64,000 bases of DNA. Source: Mesotaenium endlicherianum (Eukaryota > Streptophyta > Zygnematophyceae > Zygnematales > Mesotaeniaceae). A program made the position numbers and the translations under genes. The stretch's first letter is position 1, and each line of letters opens with the position of its first letter. Below, one piece after another: positions 52,041 through 63,400 of the stretch. Location of the stretch: contig WELA01004158.1 in NCBI GenBank assembly GCA_009602735.1, positions 39,985 through 103,984 of the forward strand, read 5' to 3'. The notes beneath the pieces are model-generated. The model did no database searches. It saw only the letters and a program-made list of their open reading frames with translations, and was not told the origin of the DNA.

Positions 52041-52722
52041 AGGGGGGGAGGAGTGTAACAATCTGAGCTTTTTAGGCATACTTAGGATATATTCCTAATT
52101 TCCTAAAATACGTTATACTTTTGAATTGACGAAAGATTGCATTTTGACGAATTACTCGCCACACACGGGTGTAGACTAATTCCAATCAATCGGTGAAATA
52201 ATCAACAAATTTATCGATAATGAATCTTCGATACTTTGCAAAAGAATATTGTAATTAATCAAATAGGCCATAGAGTTTTCATAAACTCCCGGTTCATGTC
52301 AGACGTAACCGTACGCAACCAACCGAAAAGTTGCGACTTTTTCGAAAAGTCGCGTGAACACAAAAACGCCCTTTTGGCGCGAAACGGTTTTCCGGAAATC
52401 GTCAAAAAGTCTCCAAACGGCCAAACGGCGCGTTATGAGCATTTAGCCGGACTCGTTACACCCTTCGCTTGTTTTTGTTGAACATGAACCAGTGCCCTTG
52501 CAGGCGACTCGGATCACTACAGTGCCTCATATTGTGCAAGTATATATACTTGCAAGAGTCATTGTGAGTGCAATTCTCCCAGCACGCATTCTACGACTTT
52601 ACGTTCTTTTTCTCATAGTCTCAAGATTAGAAATACGCGGAGTTGTCGTTGATTCTTCCATGAAGTAGATAATTTTTCTTGAATATCGAACAAAGATCCT
52701 TGAAAAAAGCAGAAACGTTACA
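52041..52722 (+). repeat. Polypurine tract and 3' LTR of C1
   Basis: The PPT AAGGGGGGGAGGAG is at 52040-52053. The LTR is 52054-52722 (669 bp), TGTAACAATCTGAGC...CGTTACA. An 18-bp perfect palindrome GCAAGTATATATACTTGC (52536-52553) encloses the TATA box. It lacks about 220 bp that the other C LTRs have, including the tRNA-like T-arm. Confidence 0.87.
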
Positions 52723-52727
52723 TTGCC

Positions 52728-54259
52728 ATATCTCTGCAAACGATGAGAATTCGTATAACGCACGTTTCTTTGCACCTGATTTGGGCAGAGAACAAGACGC
52801 GTGGGTAAAGTCGGTGAGTCCTGGTCACCTGTAGAAATGGCTAGTGAAGACAGGGATGAAAACCCTAAGTTCAAGCTGTCTACAAAACGCTTTAGTGGAC
52901 GAGCCGGCGGAAATAGTCTCACTCTCGGCGAGTTTGATGAGATCTATTGGGCGGATTTTTTTGAGAAGATCCGAAAGGATGCCTCATGCACACAATCTAT
53001 TGCATTCATACGTCTGGTTTAGTACTTGGACAAAGATGCCTTGCTACTCTATCGCCTATATTGGAAGGATGAGGACCTTACCCAGGAATGGGCATTTGGA
53101 GAGCAAAAGAAGGCAAGGGATTTTAAAATCTTGAAGGAGGCTGTGAAAGACCGTTTGTCCGCTTTGTTGTCAGAGAGAGCAGTGTGTGCTGCACTTGTCG
53201 AGAGCGTAGACTTAGCTGACAAAAGAGCTCACAGAGGCCAGGCGACATCTCACAGAGGGTTAGGAGAGAGTTGCCCGGGATAATGATGATGCTGGGTCAG
53301 TCGTAGAATTGCGTAGAGTATGCGCAAATATGTATGAGACTATTGCAAATGCCCAGGAACGAGTAACACGCAGGGTTGCACCATTTAATGGGCAGCAAGG
53401 CGATTGTGCCGCTACTGAGGCTAGTCAGGCGGAAGCTCTGGCTAGTTGTAGAAGGAACATGGAAGCTGGCAATGATCGATTGGATCCTGAACGCTGTCTG
53501 CGCCGTTTCTTTAAGTTGCTTGAGCAACGTTTTCCTGAGGATCGAAGTCTTAAGGTGCACCATTATGTGCATTTTGTCCGTCACAAGAACGAGATAGTTA
53601 TGGAGGTTAAGGCCACATTGCTAGATCTTGCCAAATAGGTAGGAATCTACAAGCCTAGGATTGTGGCTGACAAATTTTTGTAGTGCTTGGGCAAGGAGAC
53701 AGATCGTGAAGTTAGGCCACACCTATCTGCAAGACGCAGAATCAACTGGGACATCGACGAAGCTACTGAAATAGCATGCAATGTCGAGGAAAGTAAAGTC
53801 TGGTACAAGGAGGCTTCTAGGACGCTTATGGCTCCTGAGAAAAAGGAGGAACCAACAGCTCTAATTTCTAGTTTAAGAAGAAGAGCGGGTCTTTCAGTAG
53901 ATTTGCTAAGCACGCCAAAATTGCTGAGACAGCAGAAGGTTGTTGGAATTGCGGGAAATCAGGACATCAGAGAGAGGTTGTCCGTACCAGGATGCTAAGC
54001 AACTACCTGCTAGCAAAGCGCAGGTGCATGCACATTGCAGCAAAAATGGACACTCAGAAGATGAGGGTTAATTTATGGTCTAAAAACCCAAATCTAAAGC
54101 CACCATGGACTAATGCTGCCACGAAAGAGGCAGAAAAGGGTAAATAGAAAGGAAAGGATATGTTTGGTGACCGCAAGGGCAATCCGAAGTTTGATGCTAT
54201 GAGTGCTGAGATTGCTGAGTTGAAAGCTCAATTTGCGAAGCTAAACGCACCCAATGTCT
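52728..54259 (+). pseudogene. D2 gag (part 4 of 4)
   Basis: Resumes D2 after C1 and aligns with D1 gag over its length: FKLSTKRFSGRAGGNSLTL, EIYWADFFEKIRKD, EEWAFGEQKKARDF-type sequence, RCLRRFFKLLEQRFPEDRSLK, YVHFVRHKNEIVMEVK and a broken knuckle (GCWNCGKSGHQ-like near 53940). Many frameshifts and stops. The end (AKLNAPNV) shows that gag once read into pol. Nothing of the D2 pol or methyltransferase follows; the copy is cut at 54259. Confidence 0.85.
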
Positions 54260-54423
54260 AACCACGTCGATAGGACCTCGACTAACCAAATCCATAGCCA
54301 TCTCCCATCATCCCGAATCGCCATCCACCCAAGGGTGTCCTCTGGCCATTCATCTAGCATATCACACTTAGATGCATATCTAGGCAATTTACTGATACCG
54401 AGTACGGCAATCAACTAACTGTC
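54260..54423 (-). mobile_element. Fragment of an E-family LTR
   Basis: About 164 bp matching the E3 LTR (33095-33258) in minus orientation ('aaccacgt.g.taggacctcg', 'gcatatctaggca'). Both ends are truncated: D2 on the left, B2 on the right. Confidence 0.75.
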
Positions 54424-55169
54424 TGAAAGGGGCAGAGTGCCCTAGTGAAAGCATAGTGACTCACGAGGAACAAAACTAGTTGCAATCGAACTCTAGAGTG
54501 CAGCGGCATATCACTAAGAAAGCTTGGAAAAACTACTCAACATTTTTAGTAGCAAGAAATTGGTCACGAATGATGTAGGATAAAAGGCCTTGTCATTACA
54601 AACTCGTAGAAATTTACGTAAGTGAAAATTGATACGAAATGAAGAAGTTATGCCTATTTATAGTTTTCTGACCTAAGTCCTTCTCTCTAGGCGGGAGGGC
54701 CGCTTAGCAACGGGTTTTTCTAAGTGTTTCGTCAAATCGCCCCTTCCAAAATATTCGTGAGTAGGTCGGATCAATCTCATCTGACGAGTCGAGCCGATTT
54801 GACGTCCACATGCATGCATCTAAATATCAAGAATACACTAACTTAGACGCGCTAGGCTAATCCGAAACTTCTAGGTGAATCGACCTAGTCGGCACTCCGC
54901 GTCAGCCTAAATTACGTGAAGGTTCAAATTCACTCTAACGGCCCACATCGCTCGACGCTGTCGGTCAATTTGACGGTTGCGTTTACTATGACTTGAAAAC
55001 AGTCGTCAACACACCTCAAAACTAATTAAACTTTGGAAATCTCAATACTTAACCAAATTCGATAAATTTTATATCAAAATGACCACAAAAATGCACTCTA
55101 CATTTCTGTGCAATCATAACATACTTTCAAGGAGCTCAAAAATGCACTTCATAAAACAATGACTTTACA
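54424..55169 (-). repeat. 3' LTR of B2
   Basis: 746 bp, same ends as B1. TATAAATA on the minus strand at 54655-54662. Sequence 55170-55185 is purine-rich in sense (GAGGAGGAGGATGA), the polypurine tract. Confidence 0.9.
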
Positions 55170-55179
55170 TCATCCTCCT

Positions 55180-56640
55180 CCTCAAGACGTGACGTCCTCG
55201 ACGCGTTCTGCAGATAACGCCTCAAGTTACTCTTACAATGAGTCAAGTTGGCCTCTGGATCCCAAGTGTTGTCGTCCGCATAGTAGCCTTTCCACTTGAC
55301 CAGGTACTCTTGAACAAATCGTTGACCTCGCTTGACTCGTCGATCGCCGACAATCGCCTCCACTTCATACTCCAATACATCATTGATCTCGACCGGTGGT
55401 GGCGGTGTAGGTAGTCGTCATAGATGGCCTTTGTTCGAGTTAACGTTTAGCCGCAAGTAATTGACATGGAACACATCGTATATACCCCAATGTGAAGGAA
55501 GCTCCAACTTGTATGCCATTGGATTCACCTACTTGAGCATCGAAAATGGACCTGTGAACCGTGCCCGTAGTTTCCTCTTGCCCGTGAAAGGTAGATTCTC
55601 TATTGACAAGAGTACTTTGTCGCCCACATGGAATGTCACTTCCCTCCTGTGCTTGTTGGCATGCTTGACCTGCTCTTCCTGTGCCTTCCGAATACACGTC
55701 TTCGCCATGTCCCAAGTCTTGGCCATCTGCTCCATAAACGCTTGTGTAGTAGGAACCTGAGTCTTCTTGGCCTTCTCCAACAAGATGTTCCCTGGATGAT
55801 ACACTTCTCGCCCATAAACCATAGCGAATGGTGACTGCTTGGTGGATCCCTGCATGCTGTTGTTGTAGGCAAACTCTAATCTTGGCAACTTCTTGTCCCA
55901 CTCTGAAGGGTCTTCCATAGTGAAACTCCTGAGCACCTCTTGCAGAGTTTTGTTGAGCCTCTCACTCTGCCCGTCTGTCTGAGGATGATAGGAAGTGCTC
56001 ATACTTAGCTTGGTCCCCATCAAAGTAAACAACGACCGCCAAAAGTTGCTAGTAAACCTTGGATCCCGATTTAAAACAATCACCTTCGGCAACCTATGTA
56101 GCGTGAAAAAATGATCAAAGAATAGCCGTGCCACATCTGCTGCCGTACAAGTCTCCTTCATGGGAATGAAGTGTGCCATGTTGTTGAATCTATCAGACAC
56201 AACCCATACTGCATTGTGTCCTTGACCACTCACTGGTAAAGATGTGATGAAGTTCATAGCAATCTGCCCCCAAGGATACTCTGGAATAGGCAAGGGCTGC
56301 AATGTACCTCCCTTCTTTTGGTTTGGTGTCTTGTTTGTCTGGCACGCATCGCAACTCCCGATCCACTCCCTGATGTCCTTGTCCATATTTCTCCAATAGT
56401 ACTCTCGCTTCAGCACGCTTGCCGTCTTCTCGCTTCCAAAGTGTCCAGCATATAAGCAATCATGATGCTCCGTAAGTAGTAAGTCTCGTAGCTCTTTGAT
56501 GTCAAGTACCACCACTCTCTTGGAATCACCATAATACCATATGCCCTCCTCCTTCTACATACTTGAGTTGGACTTAGCTGCTCCGCCACCGGCAAACTTT
56601 GGGTCCTCCTCATAACCTTTCTGAAGTTTCTCCTTGAAGT
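55180..56640 (-). pseudogene. B2 integrase with chromodomain
   Basis: ORF 55529-56515 is open for 328 codons: HHCC zinc-binding region (HHDCLYAGHFGSEKTASVL, SCDACQTNK), first Asp (IAMNFITSLPVSG, where N replaces the catalytic D), second Asp (LPKVIVLNRDPRF), Glu (HPQTDGQSERLNKTLQ) and the GPF module. A frameshift near 55530 leads to the chromodomain ([33 protein letters not shown]; 55136-55375), which is intact here. The D-to-N change at the first catalytic residue would itself inactivate the enzyme. Confidence 0.87.
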
Positions 56641-57418
56641 CCATACCCTTCAACATGTCCGTGAGCGATGCACACACCTTGGCAAATCCTTCAATGGAAC
56701 GTCGATAATATTTTGCCATGCCGAGGAAATTCTTGAGTTGATGAATATCAACAGGTACCGGCAAATCTCTGACTGCTTGCACCTTCTTCTGCTCCACCTT
56801 GACTCCTTCAGTTCCCACTACATGTCTAAGAAATTTGACTTCCTTGAGACAAAAGTCACACTTGCTCATCTTCCCATACAGCTTCTGATATCTCAAGATC
56901 TCTAACACTTTCTTGAGATGCTCCACATGCTCCTCCAAGGTCTTCAAATAGATTAAGATGTCGTCCAAAAATACCACCACAAACTGGTCCAAGTAGGGTC
57001 TGAAGACACTATTCATGAGTCCCATGAATGTTGCAGGTGCATTGGTCACTCCAAAAGGCATGGCTGTGAACTCGAATGAACCATAGCGAGTGTTAAAAGC
57101 ATTCTTCTGAACGTCTCCTTCCGCAATCCGTACCTGGTGATGACCACTCCTCAAATCCATCTTCAAGAAATAGCTCGTCCCGACAAGTCTGTGAATCAAC
57201 TCGTCCACTTGTGGAAGTGGGTACCTATTCTTGATGTTGATCTTGTTGAGTACTCGATAGTCGGCACACATCCTCATAGTCCCATCCTTCTTCTTCACAA
57301 ATAAGACTGGCTTTGCAAATGGAGACTCGCTGGGTTGAATAAATTTCGTCTCCACCAACTCTGTCAGTTGCTTCTTCAACTCATCTCCCGCAAATGATTG
57401 TCGATAGGCCGGTCTCAT
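56641..57418 (-). pseudogene. B2 reverse transcriptase, fused to the pol tail by loss of RNase H
   Basis: ORF 56555-57418: [79 protein letters not shown] (catalytic box near 56965). After SLTDMLK the frame jumps straight to MDFKEKLQKGYEEDP, which in B1 follows RNase H. About 500 bp encoding RNase H are therefore deleted in frame. Confidence 0.88.
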
Positions 57419-58340
57419 TGGTGGCTTGCTCCCTGGTTAAAACTCAATCTTGTGCTCCATAGCTCTCTGTGGAGGTAATCTTGCAGGAAGCTCCTTAGGA
57501 AAAACCACTTGAACTCCTCCAACGGCGCCTTAATTTGGGCAGGCATCTCAGCAGGCTTGTTCATCTCTTGAGCAGTTGGGCTCTGCTCCTTCTGAGCAAG
57601 GGAATCAGACATCACTACTTGCTCCTCTGGCGACGCGCGCTCGCCCAGGCTTTTAGGATTCACGCTTGCTCCATCTGATGATCGAGCCAGGGCCACCGAA
57701 ACAAGGTACATCTCCTTCACCTGCTTCGCCCTGCATAGCTTCTTAACTTGCAAGCTCGATAGAAGACAGTTACTTGTGGTCGTATCTACCTCCACCTGTT
57801 TTGCTGTCTCCATTCGACCATTACGCCCTTGGACCTTCACTTGTCCCGTGCTCCAATGCACTTGAGGGTTGGCTTTCTTCAACCATGGTCGACCCATATC
57901 ACCTCATGGTGACCTAAGTCTGCTTGCTCCATAACTTCCTTACTCCGGTGCCCCGCCACTTCCACGTGAATAGCTTCCGTAGGTGCACCACACTTGAGTC
58001 TCTGCCCATTCGCCAAAATTGCCTCCTTAGGCTTACAATGCTTCTGCACAGGGATTTGCCACTCTTTCACCAGCTTCTTGTGCACAAAATTTGCACTTGC
58101 GCCACAGTTGACCATACACTTTGCCTTGTTGCCGTCGACTACTCCTTTCACGATAATAGGCTTGTCAACGTCTCGTCTTCCGCTTCTCGACAAGCTCGTG
58201 GGGATTACCTCCCTGTGAGTTTCTTTCTTCACGCCAGTAGACACCCCAGAACGACTTACTGGCGTCCTTTTTTTTCCTGCTGTTGAGGTTGCTTCGCCTT
58301 CACACGACAGTCTCGAGCCAGATACCCAAGCTTGCCACAA
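57415..58340 (-). pseudogene. B2 protease region of pol
   Basis: Starts in the -1 frame from gag. The active-site region reads MVNCGASANFVHKKLV, in which the catalytic D-S-G has become N-C-G, so the protease is dead. The continuation (HEVIWVDHG, then a frameshift to GRPWLKKANPQVHW in 57415-57897) is as in B1. Confidence 0.83.
58231..58275 (-). promoter_or_regulatory. B2 gag-pol -1 frameshift signal
   Basis: In sense, an A8 run (58268-58275) gives A AAA AAA in gag phase, then GG, then a perfect 9-bp inverted repeat ACGCCAGTA/TACTGGCGT (58257-58265 and 58231-58239) with a 17-nt loop. The gag stop TAA (58256-58258) overlaps the edge of the stem. Pol is open in -1. The 2-nt spacer is shorter than usual. 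Confidence 0.6.
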
Positions 58341-59226
58341 TTACAGCAGGGTCCTCTCGGCTTGAAATTTTGCTGCCTGCGCTGGTTCTGAACAAGTCCC
58401 AACTCCATAGGTAACGGACCTTGACCACTCGTGCTTGGCGCTTGAGTTCCAAAGTGTCGATGTCCTCCAAAGTTATGGCTGCCCCACTGCCTCTGATTAT
58501 ACTCCACTGTGTCGACCCTCGTCGCCAATGCCATCATTTCTCCAAGACTGGTAGGGTCCTTGAGCGCCACTTCCTTGGCCACAGTTGGCTTGAGTCCTCT
58601 CTTAAACTTGTCCATCATCTCTGACTCGTGCATGGATGGACATTGAAGCACCAGCTCGTTGAAGCGCGAAACATACTCCTGGACGCTTCCTCGTTGACGA
58701 AGGCGCCTTTGAGCAGTAGCCTCGGGTGCAATAGGTTGAAATTGCCTTTTCAAGCTTTTAAAGATCTATTAAACAGTAGCAAGAACTACAAACAGTTGCT
58801 CCTCTCGCTCATACCAACCTCCAGCACTCTTCTTCAGCAAAGTAATCACAAAAGCGACTTGCCTGTCGGGCGTGAGCGCAAAATACTCCATAAACTTCTT
58901 CACTTCAAAAATTCATTGATGAAGAGGCGGCGATCCACGCTTTCCAGTATACAATTCTGGCTTAGGCGCACGAACTCCTAGTGCGGGTGGAATCACTGGT
59001 TGCACCACTGGTTGAACATGGATTGGTGGTACAGCAGGTGCAGGTGCCAAACTTGTCGAAGCTGCATTCCCAACAACAACTCGCACCATTCTCTCCACCT
59101 CCGCGCGCATATTTTATTGAAATTGGGCGTAGACTTCTCCTCCAATTGCATTCGCCATTTGCCTTAGCATCGCCTGCATCTCTTGTTGCTCTCTGGTCAT
59201 TGTTGGTGGTGCCTGCGGCTCCACGC
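58256..59226 (-). pseudogene. B2 gag, cut by A2
   Basis: ORF 58256-58753 holds GSVQEYVSRFNELVLQC, KRGLKPTVAKEVALKD and the zinc knuckle CCNCGKLGYLARDC, in which the His of CCHC is Tyr. Upstream parts (PALGVRAPKPELYTGKRGSPP, 58913-59110) are separated by frameshifts. A2 is inserted at 59227 near the gag N-terminus. Confidence 0.85.
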
Positions 59227-59729
59227 TGTAGTGGAACAGATAGATAAAGTACTTAGTAAAACAGAAAACTTTATCTATTCAAGACAAGGATCTTTGAACA
59301 CAAGTGGTAGCTTCTTGAAAAGGAGATGGCTTCTTGAAAGTTAATATATTTCTGGATTTTGGCAAGTACAAGAGTGATTCTGGAATGTCTTTTTATGTTC
59401 TAGCTCTTGTTTATATACTTGCTACATAAGTGATTTCTAGGAAGGTGTATGTTGATGTGTTTGCACCCAACACATCCCAAAACTTGCCACCTCTTTCTAG
59501 AATAATGTACACATGTCCTTTTGACCTAAAAATGGCACATCTAACTTTTGCCACATGGAGTTCTTCTAGGTCTTTCCTCTAACTTCGAAAATGCCTTGGA
59601 AGGTTCAAAGGACATGAACCAAGTTACTAGAGTACCTATTCACACTTGACTCCACACAATACTACTCCAAATATATTTGAAAACATTAAAATATATGCAA
59701 ACTAATATATAATAACTCAAATCACTACA
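59227..59729 (-). repeat. 3' LTR of A2
   Basis: 503 bp, sense TGTAGTGA...CCACTACA. It is the same length as the A1 LTR and shows how the A1 5' end should look. The inner flank (GGGGGGGTGA in sense) is the end of the polypurine tract. Confidence 0.9.
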
Positions 59730-60497
59730 TCACCCCCCCGATAGAAAAAGCGACGTCTCGGCGCGTCAAGTCAGGTCTTACACATGTGGAGCAAACTAGT
59801 CAACAGTTTCAAGTCAGATGCCACACATGTGAAGAGGACTAGTCAAAGGCGCCAAGTCAGGTGCTACACATGTAAGGTAGACTAGGCAAGGTCGTAGGTG
59901 GTGTGACCTTATTGGCTAGCCTACTCCTTAATGATAAAGAAAATTGTACAAGTTGGCCCAGAATCTGCCACGAACTCAAAAATTCATAGCGGCCACAGAA
60001 CTGCTCCAAATCTGAAAATTCGAGTGCCAGACGGACCGCGTCGGAGAACTCTACCGGGTCACCAAATTTGAGAGCATTCTCATTTCTGGAGTGTCGTTGA
60101 GAGCTGAGAGAGTAGGCACTCCTCTAAATCTATGCAGAAACTTCTGAAAATCATAAGTCCTTCTATACTTCTCCAAATTCTGCAAAGTAAGTCTCAAACT
60201 GAGCACTGTAAGATGTTCTACCAGTGTGTTGAGTTTCAAATCATTCCAAGTTCAGGGGAGGGCACAATGTCAGAAGGCATATTCTGCCCTAACAATGCCA
60301 GCAGCCTGACCCCCTTCTACTTAGAGCATCATATCTCTCTCACCAGTGCTCCAAATTGAGCAAACTTGGACTCTAAATGGCCGGCTACTCATGGACTACA
60401 GCCAGGTAAATTTCAAAATTTATTATGAAGAGACCTATTTCCAGTAGCAGTTTTAGTTTTCTATCCAGAAACTGCAAGAAGAGAAAAGTGTTTAATG
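59730..60497 (-). other. A2 3' untranslated region
   Basis: About 770 bp, colinear with A1 1172-1914. It includes the three-unit degenerate repeat at 59766-59890. No gene is seen. Confidence 0.65.
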
Positions 60498-63400
60498 TCA
60501 TTTTTTCCTCTTTGTGGTTCTTGCAGGCTGCCTCCAAGGGGTCTTCTGCTGCTTCTTGATGGTGGCAGGCTGCCTCCCTGAAGTCTCCGGGCTTCTAGTA
60601 GAGAGACTTGGGGCTGGTCCAAGATGGGGGTTGGCGGTATGGAAGCGCTTCAACTTTCGTTGAACTTTGTCAAGGTAGTGCGCCGCCACCCAACTATTCT
60701 CCGAATCTGGATATCCTTTCCACTTGATCAAGTATTGCTGCTGTCTCCTGAAATTTCTCATAGCCACTATGTCTTCCACTTCGTACTCCAAATGATCATC
60801 CACTATTGGTGGGGCTGGTGGGGTTGTCACACGTCCTGGGAACTTGTTGTCGGGTTGCACATACGGCTTGAAGAGGGAAGCGTGGAATACGGGGTCGATG
60901 TGCATAGTCTGGGGAAGTTCTAGCTTGAAAGCAACGGGGTTGACTTGCTGGATAATCTTGAAGGGTCCCAAATACTTGGGAGAGAACTTGCTGCCGGCAG
61001 GCCTGTTGTTCAGGAAAATATTCTTGGATGATAGTAACACGTTGTCACCCACTCTGTACGTAATTTCTCTTCTGGATCTGTTCGCCACTCTTGCTTGAGC
61101 ATCTTGCGCGTGTTGTAGAGCTTTCTTCGCTGCTGTAAGGGCTGCTTCTAATGTCTCCATAAAATCTGTGGCTGCAGGTACTTCATCAAGGCCAGCCGTG
61201 AAGCTCAGTGGCGTGGTCGGATGGAAGCCATAGTTGAGGAAGAATGGGGACTCTTGGGTAGAGGCCTGCGTAGTGTTGTTGTAGGCAAACTCGAGGGGGG
61301 TTAAGTACATGTCTCAGCCTTGCTCGAGGGTAAACATGTAGGCCTTTAGAGAGGTCTTTAGAGTACGATTCATACGCTCGGTTTGCCCATCTGATTGTAG
61401 GTGGTAGGCAGTAGACATATCCAGCGATGTACCCAAGTTCTTGAAGAGATTTTTCCAGAAATGGCTTGTGAATCTTGGATCTCTATCTGACACAATTCTT
61501 GATGGTAGTCCATGGAGTCGGAAGATGTTGTCAAAGATGAGTCTTGCAAGTTGTGGTGCTGTAGCCTTAGTCGTCGTGGGAATAAAATGAGCCATCTTGG
61601 TAAGTCTGTCCACCGCCGTGAGTATTGCATTATGGCCTCGAGGTGTCACGGGCAAGTCCACGATAAGGTCCATTGAGATGTCCGTCCATTGCCTCTCCGG
61701 GATTGGTAGTGGTTGGAGGAGTCCTCCCGCCTTTTGGGATGATGGCTTGACTCTTTGGCATGTGTCACAGCTCCTGCAGTACTCCTTGACTTGCTTAGAC
61801 ATGCCTGGCCAACAATAAGTCCTAGCTAGAACGCCCGTGGTCCTTAGGATTCCAAAGTGTCCTCCAAGAGGGTTGTCGTGTGCTTCTCGTAGAAGCAAGA
61901 GCCGGAGGTCTAAGTCATTAGGAACACATCTCTGGCCCGTATCTTGCCTCACCCAATAATTGCCTTCTTGCTTCTTGCATGGGTCCAAGGCTGCTTCTCC
62001 GTTCTTGTAGTAAGGGTCTCTTTCATAGGCGGCTGAAAATCGAGCTTCCAGATCTGTCTTCAGGGATACCATCACTGCATTTAATTGCAGTCTTGAGAGG
62101 GGGTCAGCCGGGTTTGTCTTGCCGGGCTGGTACTGAATCGTGATGTTGTATTGTTGCAAGTATCCGCTCCATCTTGCTTGTCTCCTTGAGAGATACGGCT
62201 GCGTCTGGAGGTGCTTTAACGCCTCGTGGTCTGTGGTGACCAGTACCTTGCGTCCTTCAACGTAGCAGCGCCAAACCTTCAAGGCATGTACAATCGCCAA
62301 TGCCTCTCGCTCCGTGGTTAAATAACTTTGCTCAACCGGATTTAGCTTTCTTGACTCGTAGGCAATGGGCTGCAGTCCCTTGCCTTGGTCTTGAAGCAGG
62401 ATTGCTCCTATTGCATAGGAAGATGCATCGGTGATGACGTGGAAGGGCCAATCTGGTTTTGGACTTGGGAGAGTGAGCACCGGGGATGTGGTCAATCTTC
62501 GCTTTAACTCTTGAAATGCCTCTTCCTCTTTCTCGGTCCATGTCTAAAACCTGTCCTTCATGAGTAGATCTGTCAGGGGGGCTGCTATGTGCGAGAGGCT
62601 TTGGATGAATCTCCTGTACCAATTGGCAAATCCCAACAATGACTGAAGTTCCTTCTTGGTCGTGGGGGTTGGCCATTCCTTCACCACCGTGGTCTTCTTG
62701 GGGTCCATCTTGATGCCATCAGCAGTCACGTGGAGACCTAGGAACTCCACTTCTTGTTTGGCAAACTCGCACTTTGACTCCTTTGCAAATAGCTTGTTTT
62801 GCTTCAATACTTCAAGGACTTCTTTCAAGTGTCTCGCATGCTCTTCAAGGATCTTGCTGTAGATAAGGATGTCATCGATGAATACCACCACAAATTTGTC
62901 CAACATGGGCTGAAATATGGTGTTCATCATAGTCATGAAAGTTGCTAGCGCGTTGGTGAGTTTAAATGGCAAGACCATGAACTCAAAATGTCCATATCTT
63001 GTCCTGAATGCCGTCTTCTCTATGTCCGGTTCTGCGATGCGAATCTGGTAGTAGCCGCTCCGTAAGTCAATCTTCGTGAAGTACTTGGCTCCAACCAGCC
63101 GGTCCATGACCTCATCCATGCGCGGCAGCGGGTATCGATTCTTGATGGTGATCTTGTTGAGGGCGCGATAGTCCACACACATCCTCAAGGTACCATCTTT
63201 CTTCTTGACAAATAGCACCGGGGCTCCAAATGGCGACTTGCTAGGTCGAATGAAGCCATGCTCCAGTAGCTCCTTAATTTGCTTCTTGACTTCGTCTAGC
63301 TCCGTGTATGACATTTTGAACGTAGGCCGAGATATGAGCTTGCTTCCGGGCTCCAACTCTATCTTGTGGTCTACGAATCTTTTGGGGGGTAGGCCCGTGG

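Larger units (their letters stand above)
13549..52722 (+). mobile_element. C1, Ty3/gypsy-like element, heavily nested
   Basis: Outer ends TGTAACG...CGTTACA in D2 gag. The TSD is TCGCC on the left (13544-13548) and TTGCC on the right (52723-52727), one C-to-T apart. Own sequence is a 5' LTR (split by C3), PBS, protease, RT, RNase H, integrase, polypurine tract and 3' LTR. No gag is recognisable between PBS and protease. It is interrupted by an E solo LTR at 17139 and by the C2 stack at 18413-49962. All coding parts carry stops, consistent with an old insertion. Confidence 0.88.
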
